Assembly (NCBI GenBank): GCA_003416985.1
Contig: QVIN01000010.1
Location: forward strand, 124,001 to 188,000
Source of the DNA: Duganella sp. BJB480
Lineage (GTDB): Bacteria > Pseudomonadota > Gammaproteobacteria > Burkholderiales > Burkholderiaceae_D
Direction of reading: 5' to 3'
DNA: 64,000 bases
Of the stretch, positions 35,334 to 46,466 are shown piece after piece (within the stretch, counting starts at the first letter, position 1; the number at the start of each line of letters is the position of its first letter). Below the pieces are notes generated by a model. That model was not told the DNA's origin and did not search any database. It saw nothing but the letters and a program-made list of their open reading frames with translations. The translations under genes were made by a program, and so were the position numbers.

Positions 35334-35437
35334 TTTTGCACATCTTCTGTGGATAAAAGTGTGCGTAATACCATGCATCACTACCTAAGCCTTTGATTTA
35401 TCTCAATATACTTGCTTTGCGTAAATTTTAGGCATGG
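35334..35437 (+). repeat. DnaA-box repeat unit 6
   Basis: Boxes: TTTTGCACA (35334, fits TTWTNCACA), TGTGGATAA (35348, perfect), TGTGCGTAA (35360, one mismatch to the DnaA box). The IHF-like TAA-GCCT-TTGATT is an exact match. TGCGTAAATTT is at 35418. Confidence 0.9.
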
Positions 35438-35476
35438 CAAAATAAACAAGAAGAAAATAGCTATCGCTCACAAAAG

Positions 35477-35580
35477 TTCCGCACATCTTTTGTGGATAAC
35501 TTTGTGCGTAACTGCCGGTGGCCATGCCAAAGTGCTTGATCCATAAGGGTTTTTCCTCGTTGCACGCAAATACGGCAGAA
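35477..35580 (+). repeat. DnaA-box repeat unit 7
   Basis: Boxes: TTCCGCACA (35477), TGTGGATAA (35491, perfect), TGTGCGTAA (35503, one mismatch). The TTGAT block (35536) and the offset-84 block (TGCACGCAAAT) are more degenerate, as expected for an array end. Confidence 0.88.
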
Positions 35581-35610
35581 ATGTTTACCCTTTAAAATCA
35601 TATACCTACC

Positions 35611-35616
35611 TATAAT
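35611..35616 (+). promoter_or_regulatory. candidate -10 element of xseA
   Basis: A perfect TATAAT lies 78 bases before the xseA ATG in an AT-rich stretch (CATATACCTACCTATAATAC). No good -35 is at the proper distance. A lone DnaA-like TGTGGATAG (35667-35675) lies between it and the gene, so DnaA could influence xseA. Confidence 0.45.
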
Positions 35617-35693
35617 ACCTACCGCTTTAGATGCTCTATGACCGCTGTGTGACTGAAATCGCAAAGTGTGGATAGTTTCCTTTATTGAAACCT

Positions 35694-37064
35694 ATGAACT
35701 TCGACGACCACAACGCCCCCGCCCCAGCCGCCGCCCCCGTGATGACCGTTACCGCGCTCAACCAGGCTGTTGCGCGTTTGTTAGAACGGACCTTCCCGCT
35801 CACGTGGATTTCCGGCGAGGTGTCCAATTTCACCAAGGCCAGTTCCGGCCACTGGTACTTCACGCTCAAGGACGACGCGGCCCAGGTGCGCGCCGTGATG
35901 TTCCGCGGCCGCGCCCAATATGCCGGCTTCATTCCGCGCGAGGGCGACAAGGTCGAGGTGCGGGCGCTGGTCACGCTGTACGGCGCGCGCGGCGATTACC
36001 AGATCAACGTGGAGGCGATACGCCGCGCCGGCGTCGGCTCGTTGTTCGAGGCCTTCCAGCGGCTCAAGGAGAAGCTGGACGCGGCCGGCCTGTTCCACCC
36101 GGAGCGCAAGCGCGCCTTGCCGCTGTTCCCGCGCACCGTGGGCATCGTCACCAGCCCGCAGGCGGCGGCGCTGCGCGACGTGCTGACCGCGCTGAAACGG
36201 CGCGCGCCGCATGTGCATATCGTGCTGTACCCGACGCCGGTGCAGGGCCAGGGCGCGGGCGAGAAGATCGCCGCCGCCATCGATGCCGCCTCGCTGCGCA
36301 ACGATTGCGATGTGCTGATCGTCTGCCGTGGCGGCGGCAGCATCGAGGACCTGTGGTCGTTCAACGACGAGGACGTGGCCTACGCCGTGGCCAACTGCCG
36401 CATGCCGGTGATCTCCGGCGTCGGCCACGAGACCGACTTCACGATCTGCGACTTCGCCGCCGACCTGCGCGCCGCCACGCCGACCGCCGCCGCCGAACTG
36501 GCCGTCACGCCGCGCGCCGACTGGATGGCGTCCCTGCGCGCCGACGTGGTCGACCTGCGGCGCGCGATGCGGCGCAGCGTCGGCGAAGCGGCGCAGACAC
36601 TGGACAATTACACGCGGCGCCTGCTCAATCCAAGTGCGCAGATCCGCCAGCAGCGCCTCAAGCTGCTGGCGCTGTCCACCGCGATGACGCACGCGAACCG
36701 CGCCCCGCTGTCGCAGGCGCGCTTTCAGCTGGACCGCCTGAGCGGACGCCTCGGCGCGCGCAAGCCGGATGTGACGGCGGCGCGCTCGCGGCTGTCGGAC
36801 TTCCTGCACCGGGTGACGATGAGCGTCTCCACGCAGCTCGCGCAGCGGCGCGACGCGCTGGCCGCGCTGTCGTCGCAGCTGGAGCTGCTCAATCCTCAGC
36901 GCACGCTGGAACGCGGCTATGCCATCGTCACCGACGAACAAGGCGCCATCGTCCGCGCGCCGGCGCAACTGAAGCCACGCAGCACGCTCAATGTGCGCCT
37001 GGCCGAAGGCAGCGCGCAGGTGGACGTCGAAGCGGTGCGGCCGGTCAGTCACACCCCGGACTGA
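35694..37064 (+). CDS. xseA: exodeoxyribonuclease VII large subunit
   Basis: A 456-residue cytoplasmic nuclease subunit. The N-terminal OB fold has TFPLTWISGEVSNFTKASSG and YFTLKD. The catalytic core has VGIVTSPQAAALRDV, VQGQGAGEKIAAAI, LIVCRGGGSIEDLWSFNDE, and SGVGHETDFTICDFAADLRAATPTAAAE. A long coiled coil follows, and the end LNPQRTLERGYAIVTDEQG is typical. It degrades single-stranded DNA with XseB. The ATG at 35694 gives MNFDDHN; a TTG at 35685 is possible. Its last 20 bases overlap the convergent serine hydrolase gene. Confidence 0.96.
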   Translation: MNFDDHNAPAPAAAPVMTVTALNQAVARLLERTFPLTWISGEVSNFTKASSGHWYFTLKDDAAQVRAVMFRGRAQYAGFIPREGDKVEVRALVTLYGARGDYQINVEAIRRAGVGSLFEAFQRLKEKLDAAGLFHPERKRALPLFPRTVGIVTSPQAAALRDVLTALKRRAPHVHIVLYPTPVQGQGAGEKIAAAIDAASLRNDCDVLIVCRGGGSIEDLWSFNDEDVAYAVANCRMPVISGVGHETDFTICDFAADLRAATPTAAAELAVTPRADWMASLRADVVDLRRAMRRSVGEAAQTLDNYTRRLLNPSAQIRQQRLKLLALSTAMTHANRAPLSQARFQLDRLSGRLGARKPDVTAARSRLSDFLHRVTMSVSTQLAQRRDALAALSSQLELLNPQRTLERGYAIVTDEQGAIVRAPAQLKPRSTLNVRLAEGSAQVDVEAVRPVSHTPD

Positions 37065-38232
37065 GCACCGGATGCGCGCGCATTCCAGGCGCGCGCAACT
37101 CCGGGCGGTCGTACGGGATATACCCCATCCAGAACCAGGGCAGGCAGGTCCGCCCGAACAGGTATTCCACCGCAGGCAGGAACAGGCGGTCGGCGTTGGA
37201 GCTGTTGCTCAACATGACAACACCGCTTTGCGGGCGCAGGAAGCCGAGCGCGAAGTTGTTGGTGCCGTCATCGTTGCCCTCCTTGAAGAACGCAGGTCCG
37301 AGCGGCGATTCATACACCGGCCAGCCCAGGCCCGCCGACAAACCGATGCCGCGATACGCGTCCGTCTCGCCCGGCCAGTGCGACGGGAACTGCTGCGGCG
37401 AGACGATCGCCATCTGCGGCGACAGCATCTCCGCGCGCGCCGCGGCCGACAAGCCATCGCCGCGCAACACCCCGGCCATGAAGCTGGCGTAGTCGTCGAG
37501 CGTGGTGTCCATCGATCCCGCCGCGCGGGCCCTGCTGCGGCGCTTGTGGGCGATGACCGCGCCGTCGCCGCCGTATTGCACAACCTCGCGGCCGGCGAAA
37601 TCGTCGCGCCACACCATGCTGGTATCGCGCATGCCGAAGCGCTCGAACACGCGTTGCCGCATCAACGTTTCCAGCGGCACGCCGGTCCGTTCCTCGACAA
37701 CGATTTGCAGGATCTGCATACCCTCGCCCGAATACACGTAGCGGCTGCCCGGCGGGTACTTGAAATCGAGCTTGCGGTTCTCGTTGATGAAGCGCCAGTT
37801 CAGCAGGCCGCTGGTATGCGACAGCAGCATGCGCGGCGTCAGCAGCCGCCAGCGCGGGTCGTCGCGCAAATCGGCAAAGGCGGGATAGTCGGGCAGCGGC
37901 TTGTCCAACAGCGTGGGCAGCGGCGCATCGAGCGTCAACACCCGCTCGTCCACCAACTGCATCACCATGTAGGCGAATGCCGCCTTGGTCAGCGAGGCGC
38001 CGTACATGATGCTGTCGGTGCGCAGCGGCCGCGCCGCCGCCACGTCGGCATAGCCGTAGGCGTGGCGGGACACCACCTGTCCATGGTCGATGATCGCCAG
38101 CGCAAGTCCCGGCACCTTGGCGGCCGCCATCAAGCGCTGCATTTCGATGTCGACGGTAGGGCCGCGCTGGGACCCGGCGGCGCAACCCGCCAGCAGCAAT
38201 GCGGCAAGAATAATCGGCGATGTGATCCTCAT
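37045..38232 (-). CDS. beta-lactamase-fold serine hydrolase lipoprotein
   Basis: A 395-residue lipoprotein: lipobox LAGC with Cys17. It has the class C beta-lactamase/penicillin-binding fold: the SxxK motif SLTK (Ser80, Lys83), the second motif YSG (Tyr167), and LLSHTSGLLNW between them. The third motif is not a clear KTG; HWPG or GGDGAVIAHKRR are candidates. Members act as esterases, D-Ala peptidases or transpeptidase-like enzymes; a true beta-lactamase is unlikely. It is convergent with xseA, with 20 bases of overlap between the two coding ends. Substrate unknown. Confidence 0.85.
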   Translation of the reverse strand: MRITSPIILAALLLAGCAAGSQRGPTVDIEMQRLMAAAKVPGLALAIIDHGQVVSRHAYGYADVAAARPLRTDSIMYGASLTKAAFAYMVMQLVDERVLTLDAPLPTLLDKPLPDYPAFADLRDDPRWRLLTPRMLLSHTSGLLNWRFINENRKLDFKYPPGSRYVYSGEGMQILQIVVEERTGVPLETLMRQRVFERFGMRDTSMVWRDDFAGREVVQYGGDGAVIAHKRRSRARAAGSMDTTLDDYASFMAGVLRGDGLSAAARAEMLSPQMAIVSPQQFPSHWPGETDAYRGIGLSAGLGWPVYESPLGPAFFKEGNDDGTNNFALGFLRPQSGVVMLSNSSNADRLFLPAVEYLFGRTCLPWFWMGYIPYDRPELRAPGMRAHPVLSPGCD

Positions 38233-38314
38233 GGCTCGATTGTAAATCCGGGATGCTTGTGGCGTGGTTGTATTTATGATATTTTTTGCACCCTATTACG
38301 ATGCTCGCGCGGAT

Positions 38315-39940
38315 ATGAAAAAATCGTTTAGCTGGTTTCACCTGATGTGCGCGGCGCTGCTGCCACTCGGCGCCCATGCCGCAACGGTGGATGTCGACAT
38401 CAAACTGGTCTCCGCCGACGCGCTGGAAGTGAGCTTCGCGCTGCCCGAGCATTGCACCGCCCTCGCCTTCCTCAAGGATGAACGCGGCGGCCAGGAGATC
38501 CGCGCCGCGTGGCAGAAGCAGAACGACTGCGCGCTTCCCGAAGGCGACCAGCTGAAAAGCGCCGGCGCCTGCACCGCGCGCTTCCGCGTGCCGGCCACGA
38601 TGCAGAAGATCAGCGGCTATCCCGGTTCCTTCCCCGCGCCCGGCGGCATGTACGTCCACAGCTCCAACTACGCGCTGGCGGACAGCTGCGGACCCGTGAC
38701 CTACCGCTACCACGCGGCGGACATCGTCATGGACGGCCGCCGTTACCGCGACGTCGCAACCGCCCCTGCGGCCACCGGCGGCGACACGCCCGCCATGCTG
38801 ATGCTGGCGCCGCAGGCCAACGCCTCGCTGGATTACTTCGATCCGCGCCTGTCGGCGGCGACGGTCGCGCAGATTCGCGAAGTGGCCGATGGCACGATCG
38901 CCTACCTGAGCAAGCAGCTGCCGCTGGCGGTCGTCAACCGTCCCGTGATCGCGGCCATCGCGGCCAGCGAGCCAGGCGGCCCGAATGTCGGCGGCGACGC
39001 CGGCAACATCCTGCGGCTGACGCTGTTCAATTGGCCGCAGGCGCCCGGGCCGGAAGAGAGAACAAAATTGACGTTGCTGGTCTCCCACGAATTCAGCCAC
39101 CGCTTCCAGCTGCGCGACGCGGTCGATGTCTATCCCGATGCGCGCCTGGTCAACGAAGGCGGCGCCGAGTTCCTGCGCTGGCTCACGTCGGTGCAGCAGG
39201 GTTGGCTCACGCGCCCGGAGGCGGCAGCGCAACTGGACAAGGCGCTGGCCGAATGCATGCTGTACACCGAAGGTAAAAGCTGGCGCGCGCTGACGCCGCG
39301 CCAGATCGGCAGCCAGCGGCTTGAATACCTGTGCGGCCTGCCGGCCTATGTCTACAGCTTGGCGGCGCGCCAGGGCGCGGGCAGCGCGCTGTCGCGCTTC
39401 GACAGCTTCTATCACCAGCTGCGCCAGGGCCGGGGGCCGGACTTCGCGCAGGCGCTGGAATGCGGCGATACGGCGAACTGCAAGGCGCAGGTGCTGCCGG
39501 CGCTGCTGTCGTCCGGCGCCACCATGGAACAGCAGTGGAACGACGTGCTGCCCAAGACCGGGCTGGCGACCTTGCGTCCACCGAGCCAGGCGCTGCGCGA
39601 CCGGATGGTATTACGCGCCGTGGTCAAACTGATGACCGACGATTGCGCGGGCCGCAGCGGAACCACCGAAACGCCGGAGGGCATCATCCTGGACGGCATG
39701 AAGGTCTGCAAATCCATCCATCAGGACAGCTACGCGACCAGCATCGAAGGCCATCCGGTGTTCGGCGACGCCGCCACCGGCCCGGCGATGACCAGCGCCT
39801 GCCAGACGCGCCACGAAGTATCGTTCGGTCTGAAAGACGGCGGCAAGCTGGTGGTTCCGTGCCAGGCGCCATATCAATTCCGTTCCGCGTTCTATGCGAT
39901 CGACATCGATAAGGCGCTGACGCGGTTGATGCGCGAATAG
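38315..39940 (+). CDS. exported gluzincin metallopeptidase-like protein with M1 geometry
   Basis: A 541-residue protein with a signal peptide (MKKSFSWFHLMCAALLPLGAHA). Zinc ligands are in VSHEFSHRFQL: HExxH at 258-262 followed after exactly 18 residues by Glu281 of LVNEGGAEF. This HExxH-x18-E spacing is the M1 aminopeptidase pattern, but the rest of the sequence is not an ordinary M1 protein and the GxMEN exopeptidase motif is not seen. N-terminal residues about 25-150 resemble a beta-sandwich (VDVDIKLVSADALEVSFAL). Cys pairs in the C-terminal part (CGDTANC) suggest disulfides. A candidate promoter TTGTGG-17-TATTTT lies at 38257-38285. Peptidase activity is likely but not certain. Confidence 0.72.
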   Translation: MKKSFSWFHLMCAALLPLGAHAATVDVDIKLVSADALEVSFALPEHCTALAFLKDERGGQEIRAAWQKQNDCALPEGDQLKSAGACTARFRVPATMQKISGYPGSFPAPGGMYVHSSNYALADSCGPVTYRYHAADIVMDGRRYRDVATAPAATGGDTPAMLMLAPQANASLDYFDPRLSAATVAQIREVADGTIAYLSKQLPLAVVNRPVIAAIAASEPGGPNVGGDAGNILRLTLFNWPQAPGPEERTKLTLLVSHEFSHRFQLRDAVDVYPDARLVNEGGAEFLRWLTSVQQGWLTRPEAAAQLDKALAECMLYTEGKSWRALTPRQIGSQRLEYLCGLPAYVYSLAARQGAGSALSRFDSFYHQLRQGRGPDFAQALECGDTANCKAQVLPALLSSGATMEQQWNDVLPKTGLATLRPPSQALRDRMVLRAVVKLMTDDCAGRSGTTETPEGIILDGMKVCKSIHQDSYATSIEGHPVFGDAATGPAMTSACQTRHEVSFGLKDGGKLVVPCQAPYQFRSAFYAIDIDKALTRLMRE

Positions 39941-39964
39941 CGGGCCGTCAGCCCGCCGGCACGT

Positions 39965-42217
39965 TCAAGGCTTGAACGTGCGCGCCTCCAGTGCGACATT
40001 GACGCTGGCCGCATCTGCATCCGCCGCGCTGCGCGCCAGCAGCACCTTGTAGCTGCCCTTGGCGATGCGCCAGCTCTTGCTGCCGCTGTCGTACATCGCC
40101 AGCAGGCGCGGGTCGACGGTCACGCTGACTTCGCGGCTTTCGCCCGGCGCCAGTTCGACCTTGTCCCAGCCGGCCAGGCGCTTGGGTGCTTCCCACTTCG
40201 CACCCTGCGGCGCCACATACAGCTGCGGCACGTCCTTGCCCTTCACCGTACCGGTGTTGGTCACCTTGAAGCGCAACTGCAGCTTGCCGTCCTTCTGGCT
40301 CGCGGCCAGGCCGGAGTAAGCGAACTGCGTGTACGACAGGCCGTGGCCGAACGGGAACAGCGGCTTTAGTCCTTTCAGGTCGAACCACTTGTAGCCGACC
40401 GCCGCGCCTTCGTGATAGTTCACGTCGAAGCGCTTACTCTCGTCCTTCGGATCGCCATCGAGCACAGGTCGTGGCAACTGGCTTGCCGACATTGGGAAGG
40501 TCGCAGGCAAGCGGCCCGACGGATTGACCTCGCCGAACAGCACGCGGGCGATGGCCTCGCCGCCACTCGTGCCGGCATACCACGCCTGCATCACGGCGGC
40601 GGTCTGCCCCAGCCACGGCATCAGCACGGGGCCGCCGGTCTCCAGCACCACCACCGTCTTCGGATTGGCCTTGGCCACCGCGGAGATCAGCGCATCCTGA
40701 TTGTCCGGCAGCGACAGCGAGACGGCATCGACCGATTCGCCCACCCACTGCTGCGCGAACACCAGCACCACATCGGCATCGGCCGCCGCGCGGGCTGCTG
40801 CCGCAGCATCCACGCCATCGTGATAGACCACGCTGGCGCCCGGCGCGCGCGCCTGGATCGCCTTCAACGGCGACGACGGATGATAGACCACCGGCCCAGG
40901 CCAGGTGGCCGGCCCGATGCCGGTGACGGCGCTGCCGCCCGCCGGATACACCAGCGACGATCCGCCGCCGGCCAGCACGCCCACGTCCGCGTGCGCGCTG
41001 ATGACAACGATCTTTTTCGCGCCGGCCTTCAACGGCAGCACGCCGCCGGCGTTCTTCAGCAGGACCATGCCATCCTCGGCATCGGTGCGGCTGACCACAC
41101 CGTGCGCGGCGAAGTCGATCGCCCCGCCTTCGGCCACCGGATGATCAACCACGCCCTTGTCGAACATGGCCCGCAGGATGCGGAACACCATATTGTCCAG
41201 GCGCGCCTGCGGCACATGGCCGTTGGCGACCGCCTCCTCCAGCGCCACGCCGAAATACGCGCTCCTGTCGAACTCCCAGGCCGATTCCTGATCGAGGCCG
41301 TTGTTGGCGGCGGCCACGGTGCTGTGCACCGCGCCCCAGTCGGACATCACATAGCCCTTGTAGCCCCAGTCCTTCTTCAGCACCTGGTTGAGCAGGTAGT
41401 CGCTCTCGCAGGCGTAGGCGCCGTTCAGGCGGTTGTAGGCGCACATGACGGAGCCGGGGTCGGACTGCTCCAGCACCATCTGGAATGCCAGCAGATCGGA
41501 CATGCGGTTGTCGGCGTCGCCGATGCGGGCGTCGAGGATGAAGCGGCCCGTCTCCTGGTCGTTGACGGCGAAGTGCTTCATCGTCGCGATCACGTGATTC
41601 GATTGGATGCCCTTGATCTGCTGCGCCACCATGGTGGCGGCCAGCAGCGGGTCTTCACCTGCGTATTCGAAATTGCGGCCGTTGCGCGGTTCGCGCAGCA
41701 GGTTCACGCCGCCGGCCAGCATCACGTTGAAGCCGGAGGCGCGCGCCTCGGCGCCTATCATCGCGCCGCCGTTGTAGGCCAGCTTGCGGTCCCAGGTGGC
41801 GGCGGTGGCCAGGCCGGATGGCAGCGAGGTGCGCTCGCGCGGCGTCTTGGTGGCCTGCGAGGCGACGCCCAAACCGGCGTCGGTCTCGAACAAGGCCGGC
41901 AGGCCGAGGCGCGGCGTGCCGGGAATATAGCCCGCCGAGAAAGGCAGCGCGGCGGGATTGCGTTTCTTGTCGCGGAAGTCGGAGCCGAACCAGCCCATCA
42001 CCCAGTCCAATTTCTCCCGCTGCGTCATGGCCTGCAGCGCCAGTGTCGCGCGGCGGTCGGCGTCGAGTTTGACGTCCATCCACGGACGTTCGGTGACGGC
42101 CGCTTCGGCCGCGTAGGCCGGCAGCGAGGTGGCCAGCACCACCACGGTGGAAGCGATCGCCGTCAGGGCGGCGGCCAGCGCGATGGCCAACGGGCGCAGA
42201 TTCAATTCTGAATTCAA
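39965..42217 (-). CDS. GH3 family beta-glucosidase
   Basis: A 750-residue exported glycoside hydrolase with a signal peptide (ALAAALTAIASTVVVLATSLPAYA). The TIM-barrel domain has the GH3 signatures ATMKHFAVNDQETGR and the nucleophile Asp in YVMSDWGAVHS (near 292). The second domain follows from about residue 370 (GMVLLKNAGGVLPL, VISAHADVGVL, GGGSSLVYPAGG). A C-terminal fibronectin-III-like domain (LQLRFKVTNTGTVKGKDVPQ) completes it. It splits off terminal glucose from beta-glucan oligosaccharides, likely in the periplasm. It is the last gene of the GH12-TonB receptor-GH3 group, 60 bases after the receptor. Confidence 0.95.
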   Translation of the reverse strand: MNSELNLRPLAIALAAALTAIASTVVVLATSLPAYAAEAAVTERPWMDVKLDADRRATLALQAMTQREKLDWVMGWFGSDFRDKKRNPAALPFSAGYIPGTPRLGLPALFETDAGLGVASQATKTPRERTSLPSGLATAATWDRKLAYNGGAMIGAEARASGFNVMLAGGVNLLREPRNGRNFEYAGEDPLLAATMVAQQIKGIQSNHVIATMKHFAVNDQETGRFILDARIGDADNRMSDLLAFQMVLEQSDPGSVMCAYNRLNGAYACESDYLLNQVLKKDWGYKGYVMSDWGAVHSTVAAANNGLDQESAWEFDRSAYFGVALEEAVANGHVPQARLDNMVFRILRAMFDKGVVDHPVAEGGAIDFAAHGVVSRTDAEDGMVLLKNAGGVLPLKAGAKKIVVISAHADVGVLAGGGSSLVYPAGGSAVTGIGPATWPGPVVYHPSSPLKAIQARAPGASVVYHDGVDAAAAARAAADADVVLVFAQQWVGESVDAVSLSLPDNQDALISAVAKANPKTVVVLETGGPVLMPWLGQTAAVMQAWYAGTSGGEAIARVLFGEVNPSGRLPATFPMSASQLPRPVLDGDPKDESKRFDVNYHEGAAVGYKWFDLKGLKPLFPFGHGLSYTQFAYSGLAASQKDGKLQLRFKVTNTGTVKGKDVPQLYVAPQGAKWEAPKRLAGWDKVELAPGESREVSVTVDPRLLAMYDSGSKSWRIAKGSYKVLLARSAADADAASVNVALEARTFKP

Positions 42218-42277
42218 GATATCTCCTTCTGTAAAAACAGGCGGCGGCGAACCGCCGCCTGCCGTGCCACATGCGTG

Positions 42278-44947
<2,670 letters not shown>

Positions 44948-44980
44948 CGCGTGCAAAATAGGTCTCCTGTTTATTATTGT

Positions 44981-45010
44981 AAAAAAGCCGGCCCCCATAT
45001 CGAGGCCGGC
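44981..45010 (-). terminator. terminator or attenuator between GH12 and the TonB receptor
   Basis: GCCGGCC (44987-44993) pairs with GGCCGGC (45004-45010). On the minus strand the stem is followed by T6 (44981-44986). It lies 34 bases before the receptor start and after the GH12 stop. Another short hairpin, CTTCGC/GCGAAG, is at 45013-45029. Confidence 0.75.
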
Positions 45011-45053
45011 AACTTCGCGGCGGGCGAAGCGATGAACTTTTACTGCTTCCTGC

Positions 45054-46280
45054 TTACTGCTCGATCAACTTGAACGATTGCGCCGGCGTGCCGTTGCAGT
45101 CCCATACCTGCAAGCGCGCGCCGTTCGAGGTGGAGGCGCCCGGCACGTCGAGGCACTTGCCGCTGGCCCGGCCGACGAACTTGTAATGGCCGTCGCCCTG
45201 GTCCACCGCCTGCCATTGCTGGTTGCTGCCGCCGCCGTAGGTCCACAGCTGGACCGCCGAGCCGTTGGCCGTGCCCCAGCCGGCCACGTCCCACGCCAGC
45301 GCCGGCGCCTGCCGGCTGCTCACGCGGTAGTTGCCGCTGTCGGTGGGCGTGAACTGCCACTGCTGGTTGGCCGCGCCACGGCTGTCGCAGGCCCATTGCT
45401 GGACCACGGCGCCGTTGCTGGTCGCGTATTCGGCGTCGTCGACGCAGGAGCCGCTGTTCTTGTTGACCACGGCGTACCACTTGCTGGGGTCGATGCCGGC
45501 GACCGGGTCGGTGTGGAACTGCACGTCGAAGTTGCTGCTGCCGAAGCCGGCGCCGTTGCGCCAGATCTCGGTGCCGGCCTCGACGTCCAGCAGCCACCAG
45601 TTGCTGTCGACCGCCTTGCGGGCGACCGAGTCGCGGAAGAACGGCACCAGGTCGAAGTTGACCTCGTTCACCGGCGAGGTGGCGACATAGGAGACGATGT
45701 TCCAGCGCGGCCAGCCATTCGGCGTGTTCCAGGCGGTCCACACATCCCAGTTCATGCCGTTGAGGTTGACGTTACCGGTCTTGCTGCCGGCCGGCTGCGG
45801 CGTGCCGTTGTGATTGATCCAGATCATGATCTCGGCGCCGTCCGGCTGGCCGCTGGCCGGCGCCTCCCTCGTGCTGTTGAACCAGATGTCGTAGGCCACG
45901 TCCCAGCCGCCGGCCGCGCCGGGCGTGGTGCGCCAGCGGGTCGGCGCGTAGGTCAGCGCCTTTTGCTGGATGGGCAGGCCGCTGTCCTTGGTGCACGAGC
46001 CCCAGTGGCAGCCCTTGTAGATGGCCGGATAGGCGGCCGGCGTGCTGTCGGGCGAGGACGGCGCGGAGCTCAAACTCCATTCGCCGGTGTCCTGGTTGAC
46101 GTTGATGCACTGGGAACCGGTGGCCTTGTCGTTCCAGTAGTTGGTGATGACGGTGTAGGTCTCGCCCAGCACCGGGTACGAGGCGTAACGCTCGCAGCTC
46201 GACGCGGCCATGCCGGGTGCGCTGTAGGCCAGCGTGACGGCGGCCGCGAGCGAGAGTTTCAATAGTCTGATTGCTGTCAT
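45054..46280 (-). CDS. GH12 endoglucanase with C-terminal ricin-type (CBM13) domain
   Basis: A 408-residue secreted enzyme. Signal peptide (LLKLSLAAAVTLAYSAPGMA). Residues about 28-250 are the GH12 jelly roll with EIMIWINHNG (nucleophile Glu) and LLDVEAGTEIWRNG (acid/base Glu). Residues about 275-408 are a ricin B-type beta-trefoil with the QxW repeats QQWACDSRG, NQQWQFTP, QLWTYGGGSNQQW, and QVWDCNG. The trefoil would bind beta-glucan or other plant polymers. It cuts beta-1,4-glucan or xyloglucan outside the cell. It is the first gene of the locus, with a LacI-type palindrome upstream of it. Confidence 0.93.
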   Translation of the reverse strand: MTAIRLLKLSLAAAVTLAYSAPGMAASSCERYASYPVLGETYTVITNYWNDKATGSQCINVNQDTGEWSLSSAPSSPDSTPAAYPAIYKGCHWGSCTKDSGLPIQQKALTYAPTRWRTTPGAAGGWDVAYDIWFNSTREAPASGQPDGAEIMIWINHNGTPQPAGSKTGNVNLNGMNWDVWTAWNTPNGWPRWNIVSYVATSPVNEVNFDLVPFFRDSVARKAVDSNWWLLDVEAGTEIWRNGAGFGSSNFDVQFHTDPVAGIDPSKWYAVVNKNSGSCVDDAEYATSNGAVVQQWACDSRGAANQQWQFTPTDSGNYRVSSRQAPALAWDVAGWGTANGSAVQLWTYGGGSNQQWQAVDQGDGHYKFVGRASGKCLDVPGASTSNGARLQVWDCNGTPAQSFKLIEQ

Positions 46281-46466
46281 TGCTTAGTCTCCATAGTTAT
46301 TTTTAAGAGATCTCCCGTGTGCGATACCAAAAACAACATTGCACACAGATAAAGCATAGTCAGATTGCCAGCCCTCCACCCGTTCAAAGTTGCGCAGCCT
46401 TCGGAGTGTCTTTTCAACCACAGCACATGTAACGGTGCTGGTATTGCTGAAAAGAGATGACTATGA

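Larger units (their letters stand above)
34466..35580. repeat. array of seven rigid 104-bp units with three DnaA-box-like sites and an IHF-like site each
   Basis: The 1337 bases between exbB and xseA hold no convincing gene. Seven degenerate units align without gaps. Offsets from the unit start: TTCTGCACA at 0-8, TGTGGATAA at 14-22 (reverse of the DnaA box TTATCCACA), TGTGAGCAA or TGTGCGTAA at 26-34, TTGATTTAT at 59-67, TGCGTAAAAAT at 84-94, GCAGGC at 98-103. Offset-14 boxes match TTATCCACA perfectly in units 3 to 7. The TTGATT block matches the IHF consensus (minus strand) exactly in units 1, 2 and 6. Unit starts are 34466, 34614, 34785, 34936, 35139, 35334, 35477, with unrelated spacers of 39-99 bases. 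The order and geometry suggest a protein-DNA complex of DnaA and IHF. Confidence 0.93.

Noticed and set aside
34466..35580. CRISPR array or tandem IS ends in the exbB-xseA gap
   Set aside because: Units are 104 bases and degenerate, not short identical repeats. Spacers vary from 39 to 99 bases and no cas or transposase gene is present.
34466..35690. Chromosomal replication origin
   Set aside because: The usual neighbours (dnaA, dnaN, gyrB, rpmH) are absent and the surrounding genes are an ordinary core block. A DnaA-controlling locus fits better, though origin activity was not excluded by experiment.
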